Assembly: GCF_005280585.1 (NCBI RefSeq)
Contig: NZ_SZVO01000003.1
Location: 248,001 to 312,000 of the forward strand
Reading direction: 5' to 3'
DNA: 64,000 nt
Origin: Dyadobacter frigoris
GTDB lineage: Bacteria > Bacteroidota > Bacteroidia > Cytophagales > Spirosomataceae
The notes under the pieces are model-generated. The model did no database searches. It was not told the origin of the DNA and saw only the letters and a program-made list of their open reading frames with translations. The translations under genes and the position numbers were made by a program. Positions 43,295 through 52,984 of the stretch are shown here, piece by piece (positions within the stretch are counted from its first letter, which is position 1; each line of letters starts with the position of its first letter).

Positions 43295-45085
43295 TTAGTT
43301 GCTGCCATCCTGCAAATCGCCTTCCTCAGCGATGGCCATTTTTTTGTAAAGCCTTGTTTTTGCCCGCCGCACACTGGCGGGGTCAATATTCAGTAAAACC
43401 GCAATTTCCTTAGTGGAAAGATTGATATGAAAATAGGCGTACAGCCTTATTTCATTTTTGGTAAGTGAAGGATATTTTGCCAGCAGATTTTCAAAAAAAT
43501 GAGGATGGACCTGCTCAAAATGCAGCTTGAATTTTCGCCAGTCGCCGTCCAGATACAAGTTACTTTGGAGGATGGATTCGATACCTTTCAGTCCCTGATG
43601 TTTGTTGTCGGGGTACAATTGGTTCAGCTCCTGAATCTGTGTTTTCAGACTCGCAAGCAATTCGTTTTTCTGAACTAAGTACAATGTCGTTGACGCCAGT
43701 TCTCTCTGGTTTACTTCCAGACGCTGTTCAAGTAATTCATTCCTGATTTTCTCATGACGAATATCTGCATTAATTTTCTGGTTTTCCAATTCGATCAGTC
43801 TTTGCCTTAATCCTATTTCCTTCAAGTCAAATTCGAGTTGCCGGGCTTCCATTTCTTTTGCTTTTAGATCTTTGTGAATGGATTTTGTACGCGCTACCAA
43901 AGCTATTGAAAAAGCAAGCGCCTGAGAAATTATTGAAAAATCAGGCATTAAGGAATCACTGGTATCGTTAAAGCTGATAAAAACATGGTATAAAGTAGTA
44001 CCCAACATGAAAAATAAAGGCAGAAAAATAGCCAGTAAAAATGGTGTGGCGGCAGGAAGTTTTCTAAAGTAACCGACCACACAGGTACACATCATGATGG
44101 CGATCAGCAGCAAGGCAAGAATATTGTGATACAATAAAGTATAATCTTCCAGATAAACCACGAAAATATTGACCACTACAACCATCACTGTAAACAGCAC
44201 ATAAACCAACAACCCGGTCCGGAGCGCCGTGTCCATCACGGGCAGCCTCTTTTTCGTATTTAAGAAAGACTGTGTCAATCCTACCACGCCATACATGATC
44301 AGCAAAATGCCTCCGTGCATCAATAAACTGGATAAATCAAAAGAATGCAACTGCCCGTTTGGAGACACCGTAGAAGTAAAAACCGAATTTGGAAAGAGGA
44401 TGTAATAAAACCTTTTATACGCCGTGATATAAAAGATTCCACCCAACTGAGCAATAAGATAGAACAAGACGGTTTTATCCCTGATACTAAAATAAATGTA
44501 TAAATTATTCAGAAAAAAGAGGGCCAATACGGTCAATGAAGTTATCCAGGACAACCACGCCTTCTGCTCTCTCTTGCTGGCATAAACAGATTTTTCAATC
44601 TTTATCAACGGTTTGACATTATAACCTAATTTCTGTAACGCACTTGCTTCAACCTTGATATACAAAATGTTTTCAGTTTGTCCCTGTAAAACACAGGTCA
44701 TTTCATTAAGGTTACGCTTACCCTTATACGGAACCAAGAGCCCATTTTGATATGATACCCACTTTTGGGTATTTTCATTAAAATAATATAAAACGTTATT
44801 CAGGTTTAAGTTTAGTGAAACATTATAGACATCAGCATAGTGAAAAGGATTGTTAATGCGGATTTTCAGCCAATAGTTCGTTGCATTACCTGACCTAAGC
44901 GAATCTCCATCAATAAAAACAAGCGAGGTATCCGAAAGTATTTTTTCAAAGGTATAACCGCGATCTGGCAAGACTGCGTACTGATTAATTGCGGCAGTGG
45001 AACTATCGCTCAGATTGTTAACAGGTTGTGCAAAAGCAGCAGCCGGTAAAAGTAAAATGATCAGGTAAACAAAAATCTTATTCAA
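43295..45085 (-). CDS. 7TM-DISM sensor with LuxR-type HTH output
   Basis: A 596-residue sensor. After the signal peptide (ending AAAFAQ) an extracellular beta domain of the 7TMR-DISMED2 kind (about 40-165, with NYWLKIRINNPF) is followed by seven membrane helices (about 175-395), a long coiled coil (about 400-495, KEMEARQLEFDLKEIGLRQR) and a C-terminal LuxR-like HTH (about 530-585, SLTKNEIRLYAYFHINLSTKEI then DPASVRRAKTRLYKKM). There is no kinase domain: signal and DNA binding are in one membrane protein. The ligand is probably a carbohydrate or other small solute; targets are unknown. Confidence 0.88.
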   Translation of the reverse strand: MNKIFVYLIILLLPAAAFAQPVNNLSDSSTAAINQYAVLPDRGYTFEKILSDTSLVFIDGDSLRSGNATNYWLKIRINNPFHYADVYNVSLNLNLNNVLYYFNENTQKWVSYQNGLLVPYKGKRNLNEMTCVLQGQTENILYIKVEASALQKLGYNVKPLIKIEKSVYASKREQKAWLSWITSLTVLALFFLNNLYIYFSIRDKTVLFYLIAQLGGIFYITAYKRFYYILFPNSVFTSTVSPNGQLHSFDLSSLLMHGGILLIMYGVVGLTQSFLNTKKRLPVMDTALRTGLLVYVLFTVMVVVVNIFVVYLEDYTLLYHNILALLLIAIMMCTCVVGYFRKLPAATPFLLAIFLPLFFMLGTTLYHVFISFNDTSDSLMPDFSIISQALAFSIALVARTKSIHKDLKAKEMEARQLEFDLKEIGLRQRLIELENQKINADIRHEKIRNELLEQRLEVNQRELASTTLYLVQKNELLASLKTQIQELNQLYPDNKHQGLKGIESILQSNLYLDGDWRKFKLHFEQVHPHFFENLLAKYPSLTKNEIRLYAYFHINLSTKEIAVLLNIDPASVRRAKTRLYKKMAIAEEGDLQDGSN

Positions 45086-45290
45086 TGCCTGGGTTTACAT
45101 TTTTTCGAAAAGGTACAAAATAAACTTAGAAAATTGCAGATTTCATATTTAACGGTAACTCAATGCTCCGATTCAATTCAAATGGCAGCCTTTCATGGAT
45201 AATTTCCGTAACTGTTTAAAGATATTAAAATGCATTCTTAAATAAAGGAATATCAGCCATTCTCTTTTTCCAAAATTTAAATAAAATATC

Positions 45291-45356
45291 ATGAACAAAT
45301 CAACGGTAGCAATGATCCTTTATTTGATAGTAACCGCATTAATATTGGGTTTCTGA
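45291..45356 (+). CDS. Possible 21-residue hydrophobic micropeptide
   Basis: An ATG-started frame coding MNKSTVAMILYLIVTALIL plus Gly-Phe, that is a short polar start and one membrane helix, preceded by an A-rich stretch (ATAAAATATC). Tiny membrane peptides of this kind exist (KdpF-like), but a chance frame cannot be excluded. The surrounding gap 45086-45485 holds nothing else I can support. Confidence 0.25.
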   Translation: MNKSTVAMILYLIVTALILGF

Positions 45357-45485
45357 AACTATATTTCAAGCCGGTTGAAAGAATTTTACTTTTTTATTTT
45401 GTCATTTTTCAGGTTAAAAGTTATTGGATATTGTTAATTTTGTGAGCGTTTTTGCACACGCTGATATATTACTGAATTTTATAGC

Positions 45486-46292
45486 TTGCATTTGATAAAG
45501 TCCATCTCATCCGCGGATAAGATTTTCAGCCCTTTTGAAGAATCACTGGCTGCGTATACCTTTCCCTACAAATTTACTTTTCCGTTTGACTACGAGCCAC
45601 ATCCGCTTTCTTTGCTCGCTGTTGAAAAATTACAATCACATCTGGAAAATCAACAGGAATGGGATCATAATTTTGGTTTAAAAGCTGATCAGGAAGGTAC
45701 TGTTATTGGAAAAATGTTTGGTGTTTTGGTGGTAAGAACAGAGGATGATGAAATTGGTTATCTATCTGCATTCTCAGGGAAACTGGCTGGCGGAAATCAT
45801 CATCAAAAATTTGTCCCGCCCATTTTTGACGGCATGGCTGACGGCGGTTTCCTGAATACCGGGATGGAAAAACTTTCCCTTATCAATCAGCAAATTAAAG
45901 CGCTTGAAGATAAGGAAACAGAAACACAGCAAGAAGTTGAACTGCTGAAAACGACACGAAAAGCACATTCTGTCTCTTTACAAAAAGAAATTTTTGACCA
46001 GTATAATTTCCTTAACCAGAAAGGAGACAAGAAAAGCCTGTGCGAAATTTTCGAAGATGCTTCCTACAAAAATCCACCTGCCGGAGCAGGAGAATGTGCA
46101 GCTCCAAAGTTACTCCAATATGCTTTTCAGCAAAATATGCAGCCCATTGCCATAGCGGAATTCTGGTGGGGTTTATCTCCAAAATCTGATTTCCGGAAAC
46201 ATGGCCATTTCTATCCTGCCTGTCGCGAAAAATGTGAGCCTATTCTGGGTCATATGCTGGGCGGAATTGAAATGGATGAACAGCCCTTTTAA
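45486..46292 (+). CDS. RluA-like protein lacking the pseudouridine synthase domain
   Basis: A 268-residue protein that matches the N-terminal half of long Bacteroidota RluA-type proteins: YKFTFPFDYEPHPLSLLAVE, GTVIGKMFGVLVV, IGYLSAFSGKLAGGNHH, a short coiled coil (about 135-175), then PPAGAGECAAPKLLQYAF, AIAEFWWGLSPKSDFRKHGH and CEPILGHMLGG. In the long proteins a catalytic domain with an HRLD motif follows this point; here the gene stops at MDEQPF and the next gene begins 44 bp on. The start is TTG; no ATG is available upstream of the conserved part. It may be a stand-alone domain or a truncation. Confidence 0.8.
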   Translation: MHLIKSISSADKIFSPFEESLAAYTFPYKFTFPFDYEPHPLSLLAVEKLQSHLENQQEWDHNFGLKADQEGTVIGKMFGVLVVRTEDDEIGYLSAFSGKLAGGNHHQKFVPPIFDGMADGGFLNTGMEKLSLINQQIKALEDKETETQQEVELLKTTRKAHSVSLQKEIFDQYNFLNQKGDKKSLCEIFEDASYKNPPAGAGECAAPKLLQYAFQQNMQPIAIAEFWWGLSPKSDFRKHGHFYPACREKCEPILGHMLGGIEMDEQPF

Positions 46293-46335
46293 GGTACTCC
46301 ACTAAATAAAATTTGTCTGCGTTCTGAAAAGCCGA

Positions 46336-47496
46336 ATGGGTAAAATAAACCCGTTTTTTGCCTTTGGTAATACGGCTGACAAATCATCTCAATTTATGTG
46401 GGCAGAAACACTTAATCCACTTACCAACAGGCAGAAATGGAAGTTGGGATTCGGACTTGCTATTATTTACGTACCCATCCGTATCTATGTAAATGTTACG
46501 TTTTATGACACCACAATAGTTCTCCACAAACTGCCGCTCTGGATTATAGAACTGATTGTCAGTATTTTGTTTTACACTTTATGGTTAAATGTTATTGAGT
46601 GGCTCCAATATTATATTTCCAGATTCCCCAGGAGTAAATTTCTGGTCAATTATAAATTTTTGAACCAGCTGATGACTTTACTCATTGCCATCGGCCTGGC
46701 GGTAATGTTTAATACTGCTTTCAGGGCATTCTGGCACTGGATGGAATCAATCTGGGACCCACGGATTTATCACGTCAGCTCTTCCGGGGAACTGCTTATG
46801 ATAAACCAGAAACGACGTGCCAACAATGGAATAACTGTTATGGCACTTATGGCAGCCTATTATCTGGCCGCAAATGTACGGGTTTACCAGCGCTTGCAAC
46901 AAGTACATTTTAATAGCGAACGCCTTGAAAAAGAAAATATCAAGGCACATTTCAACGCACTGAAAAATCAGGTAAGTCCTCATTTTCTGTTTAATAATTT
47001 CAGTGTGCTGAGTACACTCGTTGAAACCGATAAGGAATTATCCATAGAATTTATAAGCAGACTTTCACAGGCTTATCGCTACATACTCGAACAATCTGAT
47101 TTCGACCAGATCAAACTGCGCACGGAAATTGAATTTCTGGAAAGCTATATGTATTTGCTTAAAACAAGATTTGAAGACAAAATAAATTTGCAAATTAACC
47201 TTTCAGACGAGCAAATCGATTCTTATTCGATAGTACCTCTTACTTTACAACTTCTGGTTGAAAATGCAGTAAAACATAACCAGATGTCGGTTCCCAATCC
47301 ACTGGTTATAACGATTGGCATAGAAGACGATTTTTTAGTTATCCGGAATCCGGTTCAGCTGCGGGAACCAACCGAGGCTTCTACCGGAATTGGTTTACAC
47401 AATATTATTAACCGCTATAAATTGCTTGTCAATAAACCCGTTTTGGTAGAAAACCAGCAAAATCAGTTTGTCGTTAAAATCCCTCTGATTTCATGA
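46336..47496 (+). CDS. LytS-type sensor histidine kinase
   Basis: A 386-residue kinase with about four membrane helices (KLGFGLAIIYVPIRIYVNV, LWIIELIVSILFYTLWLNV, TLLIAIGLAVMFN, GITVMALMAAYYLAANV), a coiled linker, and the His_kinase domain at NQVSPHFLFNNFSVLSTLVE. The HATPase part has LLVENAVKHNQM and GIGLHNIINRYKLL. It overlaps the LytTR regulator gene by 4 bp (ATGA), so translation is coupled. A decayed paralogue lies at 56.0-56.8 kb. Confidence 0.92.
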   Translation: MGKINPFFAFGNTADKSSQFMWAETLNPLTNRQKWKLGFGLAIIYVPIRIYVNVTFYDTTIVLHKLPLWIIELIVSILFYTLWLNVIEWLQYYISRFPRSKFLVNYKFLNQLMTLLIAIGLAVMFNTAFRAFWHWMESIWDPRIYHVSSSGELLMINQKRRANNGITVMALMAAYYLAANVRVYQRLQQVHFNSERLEKENIKAHFNALKNQVSPHFLFNNFSVLSTLVETDKELSIEFISRLSQAYRYILEQSDFDQIKLRTEIEFLESYMYLLKTRFEDKINLQINLSDEQIDSYSIVPLTLQLLVENAVKHNQMSVPNPLVITIGIEDDFLVIRNPVQLREPTEASTGIGLHNIINRYKLLVNKPVLVENQQNQFVVKIPLIS

Positions 47497-48263
47497 ACGT
47501 TCTCATTATTGAAGATGAAACACTTAGCGCGACAAGATTGGAAAATCTTATTTTGAGGTATGATCCTTCTGTCAATGTACTTGCCAGAATACCTTCTGTA
47601 AAAGAAAGTATTCTCTGGCTCGAAAACGATAGCAACGCCGAACCTGATCTTATTTTCCTTGATATTATGCTGGAAGACGGCCTTGGCTTTAAAATCATTG
47701 AACAGCTGAATCTGACAATTCCAATCCTGTTTACAACGGCTTATAACGAATATGCGCTGAAAGCATTTAAGGCAAACAGCGTCGATTATCTTTTGAAACC
47801 GGTTAATCCGGCCGAACTTGACACTGCGCTCAATAAATTCAAAGATCTGCATTTTAAAAATAAAACCTTCCCCGATTTATCCGAATTAAAATCATGGCTG
47901 CAATTGCCAATCCAGCATGAACAGTACAAAGACCGGTTTATGGCATCTGCCGGAACACGGCTTTTTAGCGTAAAAACGGCAGATATCGCCTATTTTACCA
48001 TTGAACAAAAGGCTACGTATCTAAGAACGTTTGACGGGAAACATCTGACAATGGATTATAGTCTGGATAAACTGATCCAGCTGCTGGATCCGAGCCAGTT
48101 TTTTCGCATCAACAGATCGCTGATCATTTCGCTTGGAAGTATCAGTTCTATCAATGCCTTATCCGCGGGCCGGCTTAAACTTGAACTGGCACCAACGGCA
48201 CAGCAGGAAATTTATGTTAGCACGGATCGCATCCCGGATTTCAAACAATGGCTTGGCAAATAA
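47493..48263 (+). CDS. LytTR-family response regulator
   Basis: A 256-residue regulator. The receiver has IIEDETLSATRLE, phosphoacceptor Asp in DLIFLDIMLEDGLG, Thr in FTTAYNEYALKAF and Lys in YLLKPVNP. The LytTR domain has FMASAGTRLFSVKTADIAYF, QFFRINRSLIISLGSI and a C-terminal end at DRIPDFKQWL. It is the partner of the LytS-type kinase it overlaps by 4 bp. Targets are unknown; an AraC-like gene follows in the same direction 171 bp on. Confidence 0.93.
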   Translation: MNVLIIEDETLSATRLENLILRYDPSVNVLARIPSVKESILWLENDSNAEPDLIFLDIMLEDGLGFKIIEQLNLTIPILFTTAYNEYALKAFKANSVDYLLKPVNPAELDTALNKFKDLHFKNKTFPDLSELKSWLQLPIQHEQYKDRFMASAGTRLFSVKTADIAYFTIEQKATYLRTFDGKHLTMDYSLDKLIQLLDPSQFFRINRSLIISLGSISSINALSAGRLKLELAPTAQQEIYVSTDRIPDFKQWLGK

Positions 48264-48434
48264 TTCCAGGTTTTCATTCTTCCACAAAAAATGCCCGTTC
48301 AGCTTCCAAAACCCGTCATTGAGACTTTTTTATTTTACATAAAGTTTACTTTTAAACACTTTTGACTGAACGTTGTCAGGTACAGAAACCAGACAATTCA
48401 TTAGTCAATTTATTTTCATTTTCCCTGCTGAATT

Positions 48435-49193
48435 TTGGAAGAACTGAACATACATAAGAAGTGCATCCTGGCAAGCCTGGAAGCTAATGAGCTGGAATCG
48501 CTTTGCCCATATAGTGACCGCCTGAGAGTAATCGTTATTCTTGAAGGAAGTGGAAGAGCAACCTTGGATAATGTCCCGTACAGCTACGAAAAAGACAGTA
48601 TTTTCATCCTCCGCCCGCAGCAAAATATTAGTTTTAAAAGTTTCGGAAAAACAAAAATATTTAGCATAATTTCCGGTTTATCACAAAAAACAGCTTTAAA
48701 AGAGAAACCTTATGTGACTACTTTCTCAACCATGTTTGGCCAGGTCGAGTCCTTGGTTTTAAATAAATCATTTGTTCAGGGCAAGGTTATGGAGCGTAGT
48801 ATCGACAGGGAATCTGCAAGCCAGATTATCAAGCTCATTACCCACGAAATGCAAAACCGGCCAGATTCTTATAAGGAAATTATCAGAAACAGTGTCTTCA
48901 CATTGATACACATGCTTGACAGAAATATTCAGTATGTCAGGAAATACATTCCAGTACGGCAATTTCATCCCGAAACGGACCGCATCCTTGAATACATCAA
49001 AAGGCAGCTTCAACTCAACAATAAATTTGATATTCAGGAAATTGCATCCAGTTTTAATGTATCGGAAGAATGTATCAATGAAAGCCTGATAGCCCGAACC
49101 GGTTTTACGTTTAAAAAATTTATAGTAAAATATCGTACTGATCTTTTCAAGAGCAGGCTTTTAAAAATGGATGTTGAAGCCTGGGCGGTCTGA
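48435..49193 (+). CDS. AraC-like regulator with shortened DNA-binding domain
   Basis: A 252-residue protein with a cupin-like sensor half (LRVIVILEGSGRATLDNVPY) and a C-terminal HTH of AraC type (NKFDIQEIASSFNVSEECIN, then SLIARTGFTFKKFIVKYRTD). Only the first of the two AraC HTH motifs is visible; the chain ends at KMDVEAWAV about where the second would begin. The start is TTG. Either the protein uses one HTH or it has lost its C-terminus. Targets are unknown. Confidence 0.7.
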   Translation: MEELNIHKKCILASLEANELESLCPYSDRLRVIVILEGSGRATLDNVPYSYEKDSIFILRPQQNISFKSFGKTKIFSIISGLSQKTALKEKPYVTTFSTMFGQVESLVLNKSFVQGKVMERSIDRESASQIIKLITHEMQNRPDSYKEIIRNSVFTLIHMLDRNIQYVRKYIPVRQFHPETDRILEYIKRQLQLNNKFDIQEIASSFNVSEECINESLIARTGFTFKKFIVKYRTDLFKSRLLKMDVEAWAV

Positions 49194-49232
49194 TTTCCTG
49201 ATTTGATCAAAATCAGGTTTATGAAATTGATA

Positions 49233-50150
49233 TCAATTAAACGACCGTCTGAATTCTACAGGCGACACTTTTGTCTTGTTTTTAAACAATTTATTGAAAG
49301 ACTGAGGATGCTCAAAACCCAGCTGATAAGCAATTTCTCCAACCGTGAGATCTGTTGTACTTAATATTTCTTTTGCTTTATTAATAAGCCTGTTGTGGAT
49401 ATGCTGCTGCGTATTTTGCCCGGTAAGCTGCCGAAGCATATCACTCAGGTATCTTTGCGAAACATTCAGTTTTTCAGAAATCTCCAGCACAGATGGCAAC
49501 CCTTTTACCAACCCTTCGCTGTTATCAAAATGATTTGCCAGTATCTTTTCAAGTTCGGTCAGCAAATCACTGTGGGCCGTTTTCCTTGTAATGAACTGTC
49601 TGTTATAGAACCGGTTACTATAATTCAGCAATTGTTCGATTTGTGATAAAATAATATCCTGACTAAAATGATCGATCGATAAAGAAAGTTCGTGCCCGAT
49701 ATTTTTAAAGATCCCAATAATGATCTCTTGCTCTTTTTCGGAAAGATAAAGTGCCTCAGAAGCCGAATAGGAGAAAAATCCATAATTCCTGATATTCTTT
49801 CCCAAAGGATAATTCCGGATGAAGTCAGAATGAAAAAGCAAAGTAAAACCACCGTAATCAGCTTCATTCGCAATTGCCGAAATGATCTGGTTTGGAGAAA
49901 TAAAAGACAGACCGCCTTCATCAAAATCATAGTAATGCTGCCCGTATTTTATCTTGCCGTGGAAATTCCTTTTGTAGGAAACCTTAAAAAAGTTCAGGAT
50001 CATTCCTTTACTGATTTCATCGGTATCGCTTTTGATATTACCATAATCCACAAGACTTACCAACGGATGCAGCGGTTTCGGCAAACCTAATGCCCGGTGC
50101 AATTCTGAAATTGAGTTGAAAATAAACGGCTGTTTTGATTCTGATTTCAT
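49233..50150 (-). CDS. AraC-family transcriptional regulator
   Basis: A 305-residue regulator with an N-terminal cupin-like sensor domain (SYKRNFHGKIKYGQHYYDFD, FTLLFHSDFIRNYPLG) and a complete C-terminal AraC domain with both HTH motifs (VLEISEKLNVSQRYLSDMLR; TVGEIAYQLGFEHPQSFNKL) and the closing FKNKTKVSPVEFRRSF. It lies 62 bp downstream of a short-chain dehydrogenase gene on the same strand and probably regulates it. This AraC-SDR pairing is common in Bacteroidota; the inducer is unknown. Confidence 0.92.
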   Translation of the reverse strand: MKSESKQPFIFNSISELHRALGLPKPLHPLVSLVDYGNIKSDTDEISKGMILNFFKVSYKRNFHGKIKYGQHYYDFDEGGLSFISPNQIISAIANEADYGGFTLLFHSDFIRNYPLGKNIRNYGFFSYSASEALYLSEKEQEIIIGIFKNIGHELSLSIDHFSQDIILSQIEQLLNYSNRFYNRQFITRKTAHSDLLTELEKILANHFDNSEGLVKGLPSVLEISEKLNVSQRYLSDMLRQLTGQNTQQHIHNRLINKAKEILSTTDLTVGEIAYQLGFEHPQSFNKLFKNKTKVSPVEFRRSFN

Positions 50151-50212
50151 AATATTCCAAAATGACGGGCATGGAAATTTCCTGTCGGGATTTCCATGCC
50201 AAGTTACCTAAT

Positions 50213-51040
50213 TTACAAAGTAGCAACGTTGTACGGACTTTCAAGATTCAGATATTTTGTTATCCCCTGTCTAAAAGCTTCCGGTCCATCTTTGAGTCTC
50301 TTTTCATAAATTCTTACCGCATCATTTCCGGCAGGATAGGTCAGCTGATCCTTTTCGTCCGTCACTGCACGATAAACAACCTCAGCAATTACTTCCGATT
50401 CAGAAAATTCCATTAAAGTCCCGTCCGTAAATCCTTCGGTCATTCTTTCCATCAACGGATCATAATCTTTGTCTTCCGATACTTTCATGACATTCATATA
50501 ATTGCTTTTGATTCCGCCCGGCGCAACATTTTTTATGCCAATATTAAACCGGGCAAGATCGAAAGACATACTTTCACTCCATCCCTGTAAAGCCCATTTG
50601 GAAGCGTTGTATATCGACGAAAGCGGATAAGTCGTCAGGCCACAAAGTGATGTTGTTGTAATAAACAAACCGCTTTTTCTTTCCTTAAAATAAGGGATAA
50701 ATGCTTTGGTAACCCATATTACCCCAAAGAAATTAGTTTCAAACTGACTTCTGACCTCATCCTCGGTATAAGATTCCAAAGGCCCGATCAGACCATAACC
50801 GGCGTTATTGAAAACTACATCAATATCGCCCAAAGCAACGGCAGCTTTTACAGTCGTTTCAATTTGTTCAATATTAGTAACATCAAGCGGAAGCAAAATC
50901 ACGTTTTCCAACAGATTCAGTTCGGTTTCCTTTTCTGGTGTACGCATGGTTGCGATTACTTTCCAGCCTTTTGATTGAAATAATTTTGCAGTTGCTTTAC
51001 CAAGTCCGGCCGATGCGCCGGTAATGAAGATCGTTTTCAT
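50213..51040 (-). CDS. Short-chain dehydrogenase/reductase
   Basis: A 275-residue classical SDR: NAD(P)-binding TGASAGLGKATAKLF, LDVTNIE, NNAGYGLIGPLE, catalytic Ser in TTTSLCGLTTYP, and YNASKWALQGWSES with the catalytic Tyr and Lys. The end has the GGI-K lid region (APGGIKSNYMNV). It oxidises or reduces an unknown alcohol/ketone in the cytosol. Its neighbours on the same strand are the AraC regulator downstream and the glycosylase gene upstream. Confidence 0.92.
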   Translation of the reverse strand: MKTIFITGASAGLGKATAKLFQSKGWKVIATMRTPEKETELNLLENVILLPLDVTNIEQIETTVKAAVALGDIDVVFNNAGYGLIGPLESYTEDEVRSQFETNFFGVIWVTKAFIPYFKERKSGLFITTTSLCGLTTYPLSSIYNASKWALQGWSESMSFDLARFNIGIKNVAPGGIKSNYMNVMKVSEDKDYDPLMERMTEGFTDGTLMEFSESEVIAEVVYRAVTDEKDQLTYPAGNDAVRIYEKRLKDGPEAFRQGITKYLNLESPYNVATL

Positions 51041-51079
51041 TTTATTTTTCGATTTAAAGTATTAGAAATAATTTACTTA

Positions 51080-51628
51080 TCAGGCATTAATCCAGAGCGG
51101 ATTTTCATTCAAAATTTTTCTATAAACAGGACATGTTTTAGCGTGGGCACCAGGCAACATTCCGATACTCATGAGGAATTCATTCACAATTTCTCCGCCG
51201 GTAAAGCGGAAAGCTTTCTTAAAAACTTTTACCCATTCTTCCTTTGATTTTGGATGGTGAAATGCAAGCCATTTTTCAAATGAGCCATATTCTTTTTGAA
51301 GTCCGAGAATGGCCCTGGCGTTTTCAATCGCTGCATTAATTTTCAGCCGGTTTCGGATAATGCCCGGATCTTTCAACAATCTTTCCCTGTCCGCTTCTGT
51401 ATAGGAAGCTATTTTTTCAATTTCAAAACTGTCGTAGGCCAGACGGAAACCGGATTCTTTTTTCAGGATGATTTCCCAACTCAGGCCAGCCTGATTAATT
51501 TCCAGAATCAATCTTCCAAACAATTCATTATCATCATGAATCGGAAATCCGTAATGATTATCGTGATAATCTTTGTGCATATCCTTTTGCCCGCCGGTCA
51601 TGCTTTCTATATAACTGCAGTATGACAT
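51080..51628 (-). CDS. tag: DNA-3-methyladenine glycosylase I
   Basis: A 182-residue base-excision enzyme that removes 3-methyladenine from DNA. The start at 51628 (MSYCSYIES) is chosen over an upstream frame because Cys4 is a zinc ligand in Tag. Other family marks are YHDNHYGFPIHDDNELFGRL, LILEINQAGLSWEIILKKE with the catalytic Glu, FRFTGGEIVNEFLMSIGMLP and the C-terminal His-x3-Cys (HAKTC) of the zinc site. AlkA-like and Ogt-like genes lie 3-4 kb away, so this stretch holds several alkylation-repair functions. Confidence 0.92.
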   Translation of the reverse strand: MSYCSYIESMTGGQKDMHKDYHDNHYGFPIHDDNELFGRLILEINQAGLSWEIILKKESGFRLAYDSFEIEKIASYTEADRERLLKDPGIIRNRLKINAAIENARAILGLQKEYGSFEKWLAFHHPKSKEEWVKVFKKAFRFTGGEIVNEFLMSIGMLPGAHAKTCPVYRKILNENPLWINA

Positions 51629-51820
51629 TTGATTTATATTTAGCTGTTTTTCCTGTTCATTATTGTAATACAAAGGTGCGGGTCTAACACAAGGCGATTG
51701 TATCCGGTTTGGTAATTGTTGTAGCCAAAATGGAAAATGAAACAGATTGCTCGCAAACAAAAAGTGCGGTCGTTCTCATAGAGAATAACCGCACCGCACA
51801 TGTTCAGGCAAGCTTACTTT

Positions 51821-52984
51821 TCATTTTTGCTTCCTTCTCTCCTGCATCATTTTTTCGACTCTTTTAAAAGCATTTTCAGTCTGGGAATGTATTCGTTTAT
51901 CAGCTTCCATCGCTCCAAGCTGAACCGGTGCTGCATATGCAAACATCTTTTTTTCATAATCATCTATGGCTGATTGTATGTCTGAAAATTCCCCGTTTGT
52001 CAGATTTTCAGTCAGATTTAATGCATCCAGCAGGCCAATATTTACTCCATTTCCACCGAAAGGAGGCATTACATGAGCGGCGTCTCCAATGAGCGTGATG
52101 TTATTATGAGGATTCCAGCTTTGTTTTAAAGGAAAAACGTTCAGAGGAAAACCTGTAAATTCATTGGTTGCTCTAAACATTTCCATATACGATTTATCCC
52201 AACCCGTAAACATTTCTTCAAGAAAAACACGAACGGCGGGAATATTTTTCAAATCAATGTTGCGGTCTCTAAACAAACTGGAAACCTCATTAAATGACAC
52301 ATAATAACACAGACTTCCGGTTCCTTTGTTATGCAAAAAAACCGCCTTTTTATCTTCAACCGCTGCCAGATTTCCATTGTTGGCCAATTTATAAATAAGC
52401 GGACAAGCTGATTCCGGGTGCAGGATTTCTCCCTGTATCACAAAGGTTCCCGTGAGCTCAGGCTCCGTATTAGTTACATACTTTCTGGTGCGGGATCTTG
52501 ATCCATCAGCAACGATGACCAACTCAGAAAATGCTGTGCTTCCGTTTTGAAAATGCAGTTCAAAGCAATCCGTTTTTATATCAATGCCAATAACCTGCCG
52601 GTCCCAAACAACTGTATTTTCAGTCAGACTTTCAAGCAGTATTTTTCTCAGATCAGGACGGTCAATTTCCGGTTCATCATAAAGACTGGCTTGGTCAGGC
52701 ATCATTTCCATCAGAATGTTACCAAACTTATCCGCCATTCTTTGGCTGGTAGGCCTGGCTTTTTCGTAAAATTTATCAAGCAGACGCGCTTTTTCCAATG
52801 CTTTTTGTCCGGTATTTTTATGCAGATCTATGGAACCACCCAGCATTCGTGCATCCTGGGTTTTGTCACGTTCGTAAACTGTTGCCACCGCGCCTTTCAT
52901 TTGTAAAAGTCTGGCAGCCATTAAACCCACAGGGCCACCGCCTACTATGGCTATTTTTTTATTGGCTATTAAATTCTTGTTCAT
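51821..52984 (-). CDS. TetX-like FAD-dependent monooxygenase
   Basis: A 387-residue class A flavoprotein hydroxylase. The FAD motif is IAIVGGGPVGLMAARLLQMK with the acidic end VYERDKTQDARMLGGSIDLH. Later motifs are LVIVADGSRSRTRKYV and ITLIGDAAHVMPPFGGNGVN. Recalled sequence of TetX (the tetracycline-inactivating hydroxylase) matches strongly in these regions, including GG-(S/T)-(I/L)-DLHK. Whether this enzyme acts on tetracyclines or on another aromatic compound cannot be told. It is divergent from an AraC regulator gene, with a palindrome in the shared 98-bp gap. Confidence 0.9.
   Translation of the reverse strand: MNKNLIANKKIAIVGGGPVGLMAARLLQMKGAVATVYERDKTQDARMLGGSIDLHKNTGQKALEKARLLDKFYEKARPTSQRMADKFGNILMEMMPDQASLYDEPEIDRPDLRKILLESLTENTVVWDRQVIGIDIKTDCFELHFQNGSTAFSELVIVADGSRSRTRKYVTNTEPELTGTFVIQGEILHPESACPLIYKLANNGNLAAVEDKKAVFLHNKGTGSLCYYVSFNEVSSLFRDRNIDLKNIPAVRVFLEEMFTGWDKSYMEMFRATNEFTGFPLNVFPLKQSWNPHNNITLIGDAAHVMPPFGGNGVNIGLLDALNLTENLTNGEFSDIQSAIDDYEKKMFAYAAPVQLGAMEADKRIHSQTENAFKRVEKMMQERRKQK

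Noticed and set aside
51629..51760. Upstream extension of the tag gene
   Set aside because: It would displace the zinc ligand Cys4 from the N-terminus and shows no family similarity.
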